A stretch of 45,426 bases of DNA from Polynucleobacter meluiroseus. GTDB taxonomy: Bacteria; Pseudomonadota; Gammaproteobacteria; Burkholderiales; Burkholderiaceae. Position numbers and translations under genes: made by a program. Where the stretch lies: contig CAMCUP010000015.1 of NCBI GenBank assembly GCA_945878885.1, positions 1 through 45,426 on the forward strand, read 5' to 3'. The notes beneath the pieces were generated by a model that saw only the letters and a program-made list of their open reading frames with translations, searched no databases and was not told where the DNA came from. Of the stretch, positions 9,093 through 18,379 are shown piece by piece. Numbering within the stretch: the first letter of the stretch is position 1; each line of letters opens with the position of its first letter.

Positions 9093-9583
9093 TTACTTGC
9101 GCCTGTATTGCTGCCTTTATCTTGTCCGCTATCGGCAGCTTTGTTATATAAAAATTGACTAATGAGGCTTTCAAGCACGATGGCCGATTGGGTTTGAGCA
9201 ATCTTGCTTCCTTGCACTAACATTTGATCTGAGCCCCCGGCCTCAAGGCCAAGGTATTGCTCTCCTAATAAGCCTGAGGTCAAAATTTTGGCCGATGAAT
9301 CTTGGGGAAATTGATATTTTGTATCAATAGTTAGAAGTACGGTGGCCTGATAGGTCTTGTCATCAAAAGATATATTGCCAACACGTCCCACCACCACTCC
9401 TGCACTTTTGACTGGTGCGCGCGGCTTTAAGCCACCAATATTGTCAAAGCGGGCGGTCACAGTATATGTTGGTTGAAATGAAATGGCATTCATATTGCCA
9501 ACCTTGAGGGCCAAAAATAAAGCTGCCAATAGCCCAATCGCCACAAACAGTCCGACCCAAATATCAATTACACTTTTTCTCAT
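9089..9583 (-). CDS. mlaD: MlaD, inner-membrane MCE-domain protein
   Basis: 164 aa; one N-terminal TM helix (DIWVGLFVAIGLLAALFLAL) and a periplasmic MCE domain (about 38-120) that forms the hexameric lipid-binding ring in known Mla complexes. MCE landmarks: ARFDNIGGLKPRAPVKSAGV and the later LTSGLLGEQYLGLEAGG. A short hydrophilic tail ends the protein. Starts 28 bases after mlaE and overlaps mlaA by four bases. Confidence 0.95.
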   Translation of the reverse strand: MRKSVIDIWVGLFVAIGLLAALFLALKVGNMNAISFQPTYTVTARFDNIGGLKPRAPVKSAGVVVGRVGNISFDDKTYQATVLLTIDTKYQFPQDSSAKILTSGLLGEQYLGLEAGGSDQMLVQGSKIAQTQSAIVLESLISQFLYNKAADSGQDKGSNTGASK

Positions 9584-9611
9584 AAGAAGCTCAGTTTGTT
9601 CTTTCAGTACT

Positions 9612-10415
9612 TTAATTTGAAAACATCAATGCTGTGAGTAAAAAATCGAGTGCCAAAACCGTCAAGGAAGACAGTACCACCGTACGGGTTGTAGCTCGCG
9701 ATACCCCTTCAGGTGTTGGTTTTGCCTCGTACCCTTGATACAAAGCAATAAATGTCACCGCTACCCCAAAAACAATACTTTTGATAAAGCCATTACCAAT
9801 ATCACTAAATAAATCGACCCCACCTTGCATTTGTGCCCAAAAGGCCCCCGTATCGACCCCAATTAGCGGTACCCCTACTAAATACCCACCAAAAATACCA
9901 ACAGCGGTAAATATCGTCGCCAAGATGGGCATTGAAATCATTCCAGCCCATAAGCGGGGTGCCATCACTCGGCGCAAGGGGTCGACCGCCATCATCTCCA
10001 TTGCCGTTAATTGTTCGCCAGCTTTCATTAAACCAATTTCAGCTGTCAATGAGGTGCCAGCGCGTCCAGCAAAAAGCAGGGCCGTAATTACTGGTCCAAG
10101 CTCGCGCGTTAAAGATAAGGCCACCAATAAACCCAGCGCTTGCTCTGATCCATAACGGTTCAAGGTGTAATAACCCTGTAGCCCCAGAACAAACCCTACA
10201 AACAAACCTGACACAGTAATGATCACAAATGAATTATTACCAAGAAAAAGAATTTGGTCTAAAACTAAACTTGGTCTACGTAACAGCGAGCCCGAGCGCC
10301 ACAAAATGGCTAAAAACATTCGAGTGGCATAACCGAGGTCGGTAATATTACTTCGTACAAAAAAACCAATGTCACCAAAAAAGTTGAGGGCTTTATGCAT
10401 CACTAAATTAACCAT
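9612..10415 (-). CDS. mlaE: MlaE, ABC permease of the Mla phospholipid transporter
   Basis: 267 aa polytopic membrane protein that forms the dimeric permease beneath the MlaD ring. Family landmarks are FVGFVLGLQGYYTLNRYG, ELGPVITALLFAGRAGTSLTAE and EIGLMKAGEQLTAMEMM (the coupling region), then GVDLFSDIGNGFIKS near the C-terminus. The ATG at 10415 overlaps the mlaF stop as TAATG, which implies coupled translation. A second ATG five codons in is possible but less well coupled. Confidence 0.95.
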   Translation of the reverse strand: MVNLVMHKALNFFGDIGFFVRSNITDLGYATRMFLAILWRSGSLLRRPSLVLDQILFLGNNSFVIITVSGLFVGFVLGLQGYYTLNRYGSEQALGLLVALSLTRELGPVITALLFAGRAGTSLTAEIGLMKAGEQLTAMEMMAVDPLRRVMAPRLWAGMISMPILATIFTAVGIFGGYLVGVPLIGVDTGAFWAQMQGGVDLFSDIGNGFIKSIVFGVAVTFIALYQGYEAKPTPEGVSRATTRTVVLSSLTVLALDFLLTALMFSN

Positions 10416-11272
10416 TAAAGCCTCATCTCAAAATCATCTTGCAAGCTCATGCCAGGATAATGAAAAGGCACGGGACCATCGGGAGAGGCATCTAAAAATT
10501 GACGTACAAAAGGATCAAGCGAATTGCTTAGTTCTGCTGGGGTTCCTGCGGCGCCAATTCTTCCATTAGCAATGAAGTAAACATAGTCGGCAATTGCAAA
10601 GGTTTCCTCAACATCATGGGTTACTAATAAACTGGTTGATCCTAGTGCGTCATTTAAATCGCGAATAAGCCGTGCGGTAATGCCTAATGAAATCGGGTCT
10701 AAGCCAGCAAAAGGTTCGTCATACATAATTAATGGCGGATCAAGTGCAATAGCGCGAGCTAAGGCAACCCTTCTTGCCATGCCGCCAGATATTTGTGATG
10801 GCATTAAATCACGGGCGTTACGCAAGCCAACGGCATTTAATTTCATCATTACCAAAGTCTGCAGTAATTCTTCACTTAAATTAGCATGCTCACGCAAAGG
10901 AAAGGCTACATTTTCAAAGACACTAAGATCGGTAAAAAGTGCGCCGAACTGAAAAAGCATACCCATACGCCGACGGGCATGCATTAATTGCCCTGCACTT
11001 AACTTGCCGATGTCTTGGCCTTCAAACACAACTTGCCCGCGCTGCGCGGTATATTGGCCGCCAATTAAACGCAGAATAGTGGTTTTACCGCAGCCAGAAC
11101 CGCCCATGACGGCAACCACTTGACCGCGCTTAAATTCCATATTTAAGCCAGACAAAATTTGCCGCTCGCCTGGATTATAGGAAAAATCAACCTCCCGAAT
11201 TGCGACCACTACCTCACAAGTAAAGGGTTGGGCTGCAGGTTGGGCTAAGTGGGAAGAGATTGCTTTACTCAT
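10415..11272 (-). CDS. mlaF: MlaF, ATPase of the Mla phospholipid transporter
   Basis: 285 aa ABC ATPase that powers MlaE. Walker A GGSGCGKTT (57-65), Q-loop LFQFGALF (106-113), signature ISGGMARR (161-168), Walker B LIMYDEP (181-187) and switch His in LVTHDVEET. A roughly 25-residue N-terminal extension precedes the first strand. It follows gltD by only seven bases, so the Mla genes are probably transcribed at least partly from the gltB promoter; no separate promoter is obvious in that gap. Confidence 0.95.
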   Translation of the reverse strand: MSKAISSHLAQPAAQPFTCEVVVAIREVDFSYNPGERQILSGLNMEFKRGQVVAVMGGSGCGKTTILRLIGGQYTAQRGQVVFEGQDIGKLSAGQLMHARRRMGMLFQFGALFTDLSVFENVAFPLREHANLSEELLQTLVMMKLNAVGLRNARDLMPSQISGGMARRVALARAIALDPPLIMYDEPFAGLDPISLGITARLIRDLNDALGSTSLLVTHDVEETFAIADYVYFIANGRIGAAGTPAELSNSLDPFVRQFLDASPDGPVPFHYPGMSLQDDFEMRL

Positions 11273-11279
11273 ACTTAGA

Positions 11280-12743
11280 TTATCTTGGTAAAACCGAAGT
11301 TCCCATTAAAAACGCATCGACTGCCTGTGCACATTGACGACCCTCGCGAATTGCCCAGACTACTAAAGACTGTCCGCGGCGCATATCGCCGGCGGCAAAT
11401 ACGTGAGGTACGTTGGTGTGATAAGCCCTATGCCCTTCGACACTAGCTTTAGCATTACCGCGCGCATCTTGTTCGACTCCAAATCCGGTCAAAATCTGCT
11501 GCGCAGGAGAAACAAAGCCCATAGCCAAAAGTACTAAATCGGCTTTGATTTCAAATTCAGAATTAGGCATTTCGGCCATCTTGCCATCTTGCCACTCTAA
11601 GCGTACCCCAATTAATTTTTCTACTTTACCGTTCTTGCCTTCAAAGCGTTTAGTAGCTACCGACCAATCACGCTCACACCCTTCTTCGTGGGAAGATGAA
11701 GTGCGTAATTTAGTCGGCCAATAAGGCCAAACTAGGGGTGTATTTTCATGTTCAGGTGGTTGGGGCAACAACTCAAACTGGGTCACCTGTTTAGCACCAT
11801 GACGAATCGATGTGCCAACGCAATCCGAACCAGTATCGCCACCGCCAATCACGACAATATGCTTATCGGTAGCACGAATTTGATTCTGCGCATCGCCAGC
11901 GACTTCTTTATTTTGGGGAATTAAAAATTCAAGTGCATAGTGAATACCGCTTAACTCTCTGCCTGGTACTGGCAAATCGCGTGGTTGCTCGGCTCCCCCA
12001 GAAATAATGACGGCATCAAATGCATTCAGTAATTCTGCTGGGGCGACAGTTTTATGCGAATAATTTTTAATTTTTTCATGCAAGGCCTCTTGCCCAACAA
12101 ACACACCTGTTTCAAACACAACTCCCTCGGCCTGCATTTGCTCAACACGACGATCAATTAACCATTTTTCCATTTTAAAATCGGGAATGCCATAGCGCAA
12201 TAAACCGCCTACTCGATCATTTTTCTCATATACCGTCACTTCATGACCAACGCGTGCTAGCTGTTGAGCTGCTGCCATTCCTGCGGGACCCGAGCCAACA
12301 ATAGCAATTCGTTTGCCCGTTTTATGTTTAGCCGTTTGGGGTTTAACCCAGCCGTTTTCCCAGGCTTTATCAATAATGGCATGTTCAATGGATTTAATAC
12401 CCACCGGGGTGCGATTAATTGTTAAGGTACAAGCTGCTTCGCAAGGCGCCGGACAAATACGTCCAGTAAATTCTGGAAAATTATTGGTTGAATGCAAAAC
12501 CTCAATAGCGCTTTTCCAATCACCATGAAAAACTAAATCATTGAAATCGGGAATGATATTGTTAACTGGACAACCATTATTACAAAATGGAATACCGCAA
12601 TCCATGCAACGAGCACCTTGCACTTGCGCCTCTGCATCTTCTAGAGCCAACACAAATTCTTTGTAATGATGAATACGTTGAGCAGGTGCCTCATAGGTCT
12701 CATTGACCCGTTCAAATTCCATAAACCCTGTAACCTTACCCAT
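11280..12743 (-). CDS. gltD: Glutamate synthase small subunit GltD
   Basis: 487 aa NADPH-oxidising subunit; passes electrons through FAD and iron-sulfur clusters to GltB. N-terminal cysteine clusters [17 protein letters not shown] and [11 protein letters not shown] ligate the [4Fe-4S] centres; then two dinucleotide-binding folds with [10 protein letters not shown] and GGGDTGSDC, and the C-terminal FAD motif [19 protein letters not shown]. Sits 31 bases after gltB on the same strand. Full length and intact. Confidence 0.97.
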   Translation of the reverse strand: MGKVTGFMEFERVNETYEAPAQRIHHYKEFVLALEDAEAQVQGARCMDCGIPFCNNGCPVNNIIPDFNDLVFHGDWKSAIEVLHSTNNFPEFTGRICPAPCEAACTLTINRTPVGIKSIEHAIIDKAWENGWVKPQTAKHKTGKRIAIVGSGPAGMAAAQQLARVGHEVTVYEKNDRVGGLLRYGIPDFKMEKWLIDRRVEQMQAEGVVFETGVFVGQEALHEKIKNYSHKTVAPAELLNAFDAVIISGGAEQPRDLPVPGRELSGIHYALEFLIPQNKEVAGDAQNQIRATDKHIVVIGGGDTGSDCVGTSIRHGAKQVTQFELLPQPPEHENTPLVWPYWPTKLRTSSSHEEGCERDWSVATKRFEGKNGKVEKLIGVRLEWQDGKMAEMPNSEFEIKADLVLLAMGFVSPAQQILTGFGVEQDARGNAKASVEGHRAYHTNVPHVFAAGDMRRGQSLVVWAIREGRQCAQAVDAFLMGTSVLPR

Positions 12744-12774
12744 AAGCTGTTAATTCCTTCTTTTTGCGCAGCAC

Positions 12775-15700
12775 TTAAGCAATAACTAATTTATCTTGAT
12801 TTTGCGACTTCAGCCACAACTCACCTAAAGCCCGCTTATATTCAGTAGGCAAGACTTTAATAAAGCGGCTGCGCGATTTTTCCCAATCTGCCAAAATTGC
12901 TTTTGCACGTTCAGAACCTGTGTGTCGAAAATGTTGCTCAATCAAGTCTTTTAAAATTACTTCATCCGTTAAACGTTCACCGCCATCTTTAACATCAAGT
13001 GGTGCATGCCACTCCGCCTTCGGCATTTTCGAAATTTGCTCCGCACTAGATAACACCTTTTCCAAAGTAACCATCGCGGTATTGCAACGCTTTTCAAATA
13101 GACCATCCTCATCAAACACATAGGCTATGCCGCCACTCATGCCAGCGGCAAAATTGCGTCCTGTTTCTCCAAGCACTGCGACGGTGCCGCCAGTCATGTA
13201 TTCGCAACCATGATCGCCCGTGCCCTCAACTACTGTAGTGGCACCTGAGTTACGCACGGCAAAGCGCTCGCCGGCAACCCCATTGAAGAAAGCTTCGCCA
13301 CTAATAGCACCATATAAAACGGTATTTCCAACAATGATATTTTTAGCCGTATCACCACGGAATTCATGGGGGGCGCGCACAATAACGCATCCACCCGACA
13401 AGCCTTTACCAACATAGTCATTGCCATCACCAACCAAATCTAAGGTAATGCCATGAGCTAAAAAGGCCCCAAAACTTTGGCCTGCGGTTCCGTTTAGTTG
13501 AATGTGAATCGTATCGGTAGGTAAACCGGCGTGACCATATTGCTGGGCTAGCTCGCCAGATAACATGGCACCTACCGTACGATTAACATTGCGTACCGGC
13601 ACAATAAAAGAAACTTTTTCGCCACGCGCTAATGCAGGCTCACTCTTTTCGATCAAAATAAGGTCGAGTGCACTTCCAAGATTATGATCTTGCTTTAAGA
13701 CTTGATAACGTGGCACATCAGCGGGCACACGAGGCGCAGCAAAAATTTTACTGAAATCTAAACCGCGGGTTTTCCAATTGTCAATTCCCTTGCGGGTATC
13801 TAGTAAATCGACCCGGCCAATCAAATCATCAAACTTTCGAATGCCAAGTTGTGCCATCAATTCGCGGGCTTCTTCAGCAATAAAAAAGAAGAAGTTCACC
13901 ACATGCTCAGGTTTACCGGCAAAGCGCTTACGCAACTCTGGGTCTTGTGTAGCAACGCCTACAGGACAAGTATTTAAATGGCACTTACGCATCATGATGC
14001 AACCTTCAACAACTAATGGCGCAGTAGCGAAACCAAACTCATCAGCGCCTAATAGCGCTCCAATGACTACATCGCGCCCTGTTTTCATTTGACCATCGGC
14101 CTGTACTCGAATTCGGCTACGCAAACGATTCAACACTAAGGTTTGTTGGGTTTCAGCTAAACCCAATTCCCAGGGTGAGCCAGCATGTTTAATCGAGGAT
14201 AGCGGTGATGCGCCTGTGCCGCCATCATGGCCAGCAATCACTACGTGGTCGGCTTTTGCTTTCGCCACCCCAGCTGCAATAGTACCAACCCCAACTTCAG
14301 AAACTAATTTGACTGAGACATCGGCTGCAGCATTCACATTTTTTAAGTCGTGAATCAGCTGGGCAAGATCTTCAATTGAATAAATATCATGATGCGGCGG
14401 AGGTGAAATTAACCCCACTCCAGGCACTGAAAAGCGCAAGCTACCAATATAATCTGATACCTTGCTACCAGGTAATTGCCCGCCTTCACCAGGCTTTGCA
14501 CCTTGGGCCATTTTGATTTGCATTTGATCCGCACTGCGGAGATACTGCGCAGTGACGCCAAACCGACCCGAGGCAACTTGTTTAATTTTGGAACGCAAGG
14601 AATCGCCTGCTTGCAGTGGAATATTTGCCTCAACGACATCACTGCCTAATATACTCGCTAGAGTTTCGCCGTTTTTAATCGGAATCCCTTTGAGCTCATT
14701 GATATAGCGATTGGGGTCTTCCCCGCCTTCGCCGGTATTAGATTTGCCACCAATACGGTTCATCGCAATTGCTAAAGTGGCATGAGCCTCAGTAGAAATC
14801 GAGCCCAATGACATTGCGCCAGTAGCAAAGCGTTTCACAATTTCTTTGGCTGGCTCGACTTCGTCAAGTGGGATAGCTTTGCTTGGATCAATTTTAAATT
14901 CAAATAAACCGCGCAAGGTCATCTGCCGCTTACTTTGATCATTAATAATGTTGGCGTACTCTTTGTAAGTCTGATAGCCTTTATCGGCACCAATGCGCGT
15001 TGCATGCTGCAACTTGGCAATCGTGTCAGGCGTCCACATATGATTTTCACCCCGAATACGATAGGCGTATTCACCTCCTGCTTCAAGCATATTGGCTAAA
15101 ACTGGATCTTCACCAAAGGCTGCTTGATGCATTTGCAAAGCCTCTTCAGCTACCTCAAAAACGCCAATGCCACCAATATTAGATGAAGTGCCCCTGAAGT
15201 ACTGATTAATTACCTCTTGATTTAAACCAATAGCTTCAAAAATTTGTGAGCCGGTATACGACATATAAGTTGAAATACCCATTTTGGACATGACTTTTTG
15301 TAAGCCCTTGCCAACTGCCTTAACAAAATTCTTAATTGCTTTTTCGGCCGATAGGTCGCCTGGCAAACCTTTAGCCATTTGTGCCAAGGTTTCCATAGCT
15401 AAATAAGGATGAACTGCTTCGGCGCCATAACCCGCTAACAAAGCAAAGTGATGGGTTTCTCGAGCACTGCCCGTTTCGACCACTAAACCTACGCTGGTAC
15501 GCAATCCTTTTTCAACTAAATGCTGGTGAATTGCCGAGGTTGCTAAGAGCGCAGGAATTGCTACATGATATTGATCTACCTGACGGTCACTGACAATTAA
15601 AATGGTATAGCCTGAACGTACAGCATCTGCCGCCTCGGCGCAAAGAGATGCAAGACGTGCTTCAATGCCAGCCGTGCCCCAAGCAACTGGGTAGCAAATA

Positions 15701-17520
15701 TCTAATTCGTACGAACGAAATTTGCCATTGGTGTAATGCTCGATATACCGAATTTTAGTGATATCAGCAAAATCAAGAATCGGCTGGCTGACCTCTAAAC
15801 GTACTGGCGGGTTGATATTGTTTGTATCTAATAAATTAGGTTTAGGGCCAATAAAAGATACTAAAGACATTACTAGATTTTCACGAATTGGATCAATCGG
15901 CGGATTGGTCACTTGCGCAAATAATTGCTTAAAGTAGTTATAAAGGGATTTATTTTTATTCGATAACACGGCTAAGGGGCTATCGTTACCCATCGAGCCA
16001 ATCGCCTCTTCGCCAGCGCTAGCCATTGGTGCCATTAAGTATTTTAAATCTTCTTGGGTATAGCCAAATGCTTGTTGGCGATCGAGTAATTTTGCGATTG
16101 GCCGAATGACTTTTTTTTCATCGATCTGATCGTTAGCAGTTACCATCACCTCATCTAATTTAATGCGGACGGCATCGATCCAACTTTTATAGGGTTTTGC
16201 TTTAGCAACGGTATCTTTTAATTCGACATCATCAATAATGCGGCCCTGCTCCATATCAATCATGAACATTTTGCCGGGCTGTAAACGCCATTTATGAACA
16301 ATCTTACTTTCAGGAATCGCTAATACCCCTGCTTCTGAAGCCATGATTACCAAGTCGTCATCAGTCACGTAATAGCGTGCAGGGCGTAGGCCATTACGAT
16401 CTAGGGTGGCGCCAATTTGGCGTCCATCGGTAAAGGCCATCGCTGCTGGGCCATCCCATGGTTCCATCATTGAAGCATGGTATTCATAAAAAGCACGGCG
16501 ATTGATATCCATCATGCTATGTTGTTCCCAAGCTTCTGGAATCATCATCATCATGGCTTGTGCCATAGGATACCCGGCCATTACTAATAATTCGAGGCAG
16601 TTATCAAAACAAGCTGTGTCTGATTGGCCTGGATAAATCAATGGCCATAATTTCTGTAAATCATCGCCTAGCACGGGTGAGCTAATTGCCCCGGTACGTG
16701 CATTAACCCAATTGACATTACCTTTTACCGTATTTATTTCGCCATTGTGCGCAATCATGCGATAAGGGTGAGCCAATTCCCAAGCTGGAAAGGTATTGGT
16801 CGAAAAGCGTTGGTGCACTAAAGCTAGGGCTGAAATAGTTCGTTCATCGGTTAAATCTTGATAGTAGGCACCTACTTGGTTTGCTAGGAGCAGGCCTTTG
16901 TAAACAATAGTGCGGGCTGACATTGAGGTGACAAAATATTCTTTGCCATGCTTTAAATGTAAATCTTGAATTGCATGACTGGCTGTTTTACGAATGACGT
17001 AAAGTTTACGCTCAAGCGCATCAGTTGTCATAATCTCGCGTCCGCGCCCAATAAAAATTTGCCGAATTACTGGCTCGGTTTTTCTAACCGTGGGGGACAT
17101 TGGTAATTCGCTATCAATTGGGACGTCTCGCCAACCTAAGACGATTTGTCCTTCAACGCGCACGGTGCGCTCTAATTCTTGCTCACAGGCTAAGCGTGAC
17201 GCATTTTCTTTTGGTAAAAAAATCATGCCAACGCCATATTCACCTAGGGGAGGTAATATCACTCCTTGAAGTGCCATATCCTCGCGATAGAGCTGATCAG
17301 GAATTTGAATCAAAATCCCCGCGCCATCACCCATTAGGGGGTCGGCACCAACTGCGCCCCGATGATCTAAGTTCTCCAGAATTTTTAATCCTTGGATCAC
17401 GATTTCATGCGTTTTTTTCCCTTTGATGTGCGCAACAAAGCCAACACCACAAGCATCATGCTCATTTTGTGGGTCATAAAGGCCCTGCTTCTGAGGGCGT
17501 AATTCGGTGGTCATCATCAT
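12775..17520 (-). CDS. gltB: Glutamate synthase large subunit GltB
   Basis: 1581 aa subunit that makes two glutamates from glutamine and 2-oxoglutarate. The N-terminal class II amidotransferase begins at Cys24 in [10 protein letters not shown], after a short propeptide that should be removed. The central and FMN-binding domains follow, with the [10 protein letters not shown] motif and the 3Fe-4S region [16 protein letters not shown]. The C-terminal GXGXG beta-helix contains [14 protein letters not shown]. Three ATG codons in a row open the frame at 17520; which one is used cannot be decided. It is the first gene of the long minus-strand run and has its own promoter. Confidence 0.97.
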   Translation of the reverse strand: MMMTTELRPQKQGLYDPQNEHDACGVGFVAHIKGKKTHEIVIQGLKILENLDHRGAVGADPLMGDGAGILIQIPDQLYREDMALQGVILPPLGEYGVGMIFLPKENASRLACEQELERTVRVEGQIVLGWRDVPIDSELPMSPTVRKTEPVIRQIFIGRGREIMTTDALERKLYVIRKTASHAIQDLHLKHGKEYFVTSMSARTIVYKGLLLANQVGAYYQDLTDERTISALALVHQRFSTNTFPAWELAHPYRMIAHNGEINTVKGNVNWVNARTGAISSPVLGDDLQKLWPLIYPGQSDTACFDNCLELLVMAGYPMAQAMMMMIPEAWEQHSMMDINRRAFYEYHASMMEPWDGPAAMAFTDGRQIGATLDRNGLRPARYYVTDDDLVIMASEAGVLAIPESKIVHKWRLQPGKMFMIDMEQGRIIDDVELKDTVAKAKPYKSWIDAVRIKLDEVMVTANDQIDEKKVIRPIAKLLDRQQAFGYTQEDLKYLMAPMASAGEEAIGSMGNDSPLAVLSNKNKSLYNYFKQLFAQVTNPPIDPIRENLVMSLVSFIGPKPNLLDTNNINPPVRLEVSQPILDFADITKIRYIEHYTNGKFRSYELDICYPVAWGTAGIEARLASLCAEAADAVRSGYTILIVSDRQVDQYHVAIPALLATSAIHQHLVEKGLRTSVGLVVETGSARETHHFALLAGYGAEAVHPYLAMETLAQMAKGLPGDLSAEKAIKNFVKAVGKGLQKVMSKMGISTYMSYTGSQIFEAIGLNQEVINQYFRGTSSNIGGIGVFEVAEEALQMHQAAFGEDPVLANMLEAGGEYAYRIRGENHMWTPDTIAKLQHATRIGADKGYQTYKEYANIINDQSKRQMTLRGLFEFKIDPSKAIPLDEVEPAKEIVKRFATGAMSLGSISTEAHATLAIAMNRIGGKSNTGEGGEDPNRYINELKGIPIKNGETLASILGSDVVEANIPLQAGDSLRSKIKQVASGRFGVTAQYLRSADQMQIKMAQGAKPGEGGQLPGSKVSDYIGSLRFSVPGVGLISPPPHHDIYSIEDLAQLIHDLKNVNAAADVSVKLVSEVGVGTIAAGVAKAKADHVVIAGHDGGTGASPLSSIKHAGSPWELGLAETQQTLVLNRLRSRIRVQADGQMKTGRDVVIGALLGADEFGFATAPLVVEGCIMMRKCHLNTCPVGVATQDPELRKRFAGKPEHVVNFFFFIAEEARELMAQLGIRKFDDLIGRVDLLDTRKGIDNWKTRGLDFSKIFAAPRVPADVPRYQVLKQDHNLGSALDLILIEKSEPALARGEKVSFIVPVRNVNRTVGAMLSGELAQQYGHAGLPTDTIHIQLNGTAGQSFGAFLAHGITLDLVGDGNDYVGKGLSGGCVIVRAPHEFRGDTAKNIIVGNTVLYGAISGEAFFNGVAGERFAVRNSGATTVVEGTGDHGCEYMTGGTVAVLGETGRNFAAGMSGGIAYVFDEDGLFEKRCNTAMVTLEKVLSSAEQISKMPKAEWHAPLDVKDGGERLTDEVILKDLIEQHFRHTGSERAKAILADWEKSRSRFIKVLPTEYKRALGELWLKSQNQDKLVIA

Positions 17521-17574
17521 TAATCTCGCTCTAGCGCTGGAAAAAAATTAGTGCATTACTAGTTGGGAGGATCA

Positions 17575-17603
17575 AATATAGGGGAATACCCATTTAGATG
17601 CAA
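17575..17603 (-). promoter_or_regulatory. Sigma-70 promoter of gltB
   Basis: On the minus strand TTGCAT (-35, 17598-17603), a 17-base spacer and TATATT (-10, 17575-17580), about 55 bases before the gltB start. It is the best promoter in the 157-base gap and has ideal spacing. The REP-like inverted repeat begins 12 bases upstream of the -35. Confidence 0.7.
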
Positions 17604-17615
17604 CAGAAATTAAAT

Positions 17616-17676
17616 GACTCTGTCCCAATTAACATACCCTATTTAACTTATTTTTTTGTATATTAGGGACAGACTC
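17616..17676. repeat. REP-like inverted repeat at the RAYT 3' end
   Basis: Arms gactctgtccc (17616-17626) and gggacagactc (17666-17676) are complementary except for one position and enclose a 39-base AT-rich spacer. The right arm abuts the transposase stop codon at 17678. RAYT transposases are known to sit beside such palindromes and to act on them. It could also fold as a weak terminator after the transposase; no U-tract follows. Confidence 0.75.
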
Positions 17677-17677
17677 G

Positions 17678-18364
17678 CTACTTTACCAGCTTGGGTCGCC
17701 CACGTGAACGAATTTGCAGGGCATCTAATTGGTTCCTAAAGAACTGTTCAGCCGTTGCTGCAGTAACCCAAGGCTTTGATTTTAATAGGTATTCTGTTAT
17801 CTCTAAGTCTTCTTGGTGTGGCGCGCCTTCTTTTACGAAATGTTGCCAGGCCAATTGCCGCTCAAATGGAGTGTTCCCTAAGGCCCAAAAGCTTGGGTGG
17901 TCAACTAGCCAAGGCTCTACTTTTTCGCCGGTATGGCTCAAGTAACTAGTCCAACTTGAACTATTGGGACTAGATTCATAACCGGCGCGCATTGGATTTA
18001 ACTCAAGATAGCGCTGGCACCGTAAAAAATGGTCGGCATCAATTAGGGATGAGCGATAGCGCCCCTCCCAAATCGCTCCCGAATGGTTTTGTTGCTGATT
18101 GCAATACTGGGCATAACGACGACCCAGAGACTGCATGGTTTTTGCCAATGAATTAGCGCGTAGTGGCGTAATTAAACAATGCACATGATTAGGCATTAAT
18201 ACATAGGCATGTACAGCGCTACCAAATTCTTTGGCGGCGTCGCGTAACCAGTCTAAATAAATTCGCCGATCTGCAGGATTAAAAAAAAGATCTTGGCGAT
18301 TATTACCGCGAGCCATTATATGCATGGCTTGACCTGGAATCACAATACGCGCTTGACGAGCCAT
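17678..18364 (-). mobile_element. RAYT: REP-associated tyrosine transposase (Y1/HUH family), intact
   Basis: 228 aa. Begins MARQARIVIPGQAMHIMARG, followed by the HUH nickase motif VLMPNHVHCLITP (H60, H62) and a tyrosine region GRRYAQYCNQ (Y84/Y87), then SGAIWEGRYRSSL and YLELNPMRAG, all standard for the family. No frameshift. These proteins are single-strand DNA nickases that handle REP palindromes and are usually single copy rather than classical insertion sequences. It lies 15 bases downstream of ponA on the same strand, with a REP-like repeat at its 3' end, and ahead of gltB. A transposase gene and its repeat define the element; no terminal repeat at the ponA side was seen. Confidence 0.92.
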
Positions 18365-18379
18365 GATTTACATCGTCAG

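Noticed and set aside
17616..17676. Rho-independent terminator between the transposase and gltB
   Set aside because: The loop is 39 bases and there is no U-tract after the stem; a REP-like repeat tied to the RAYT explains it better.
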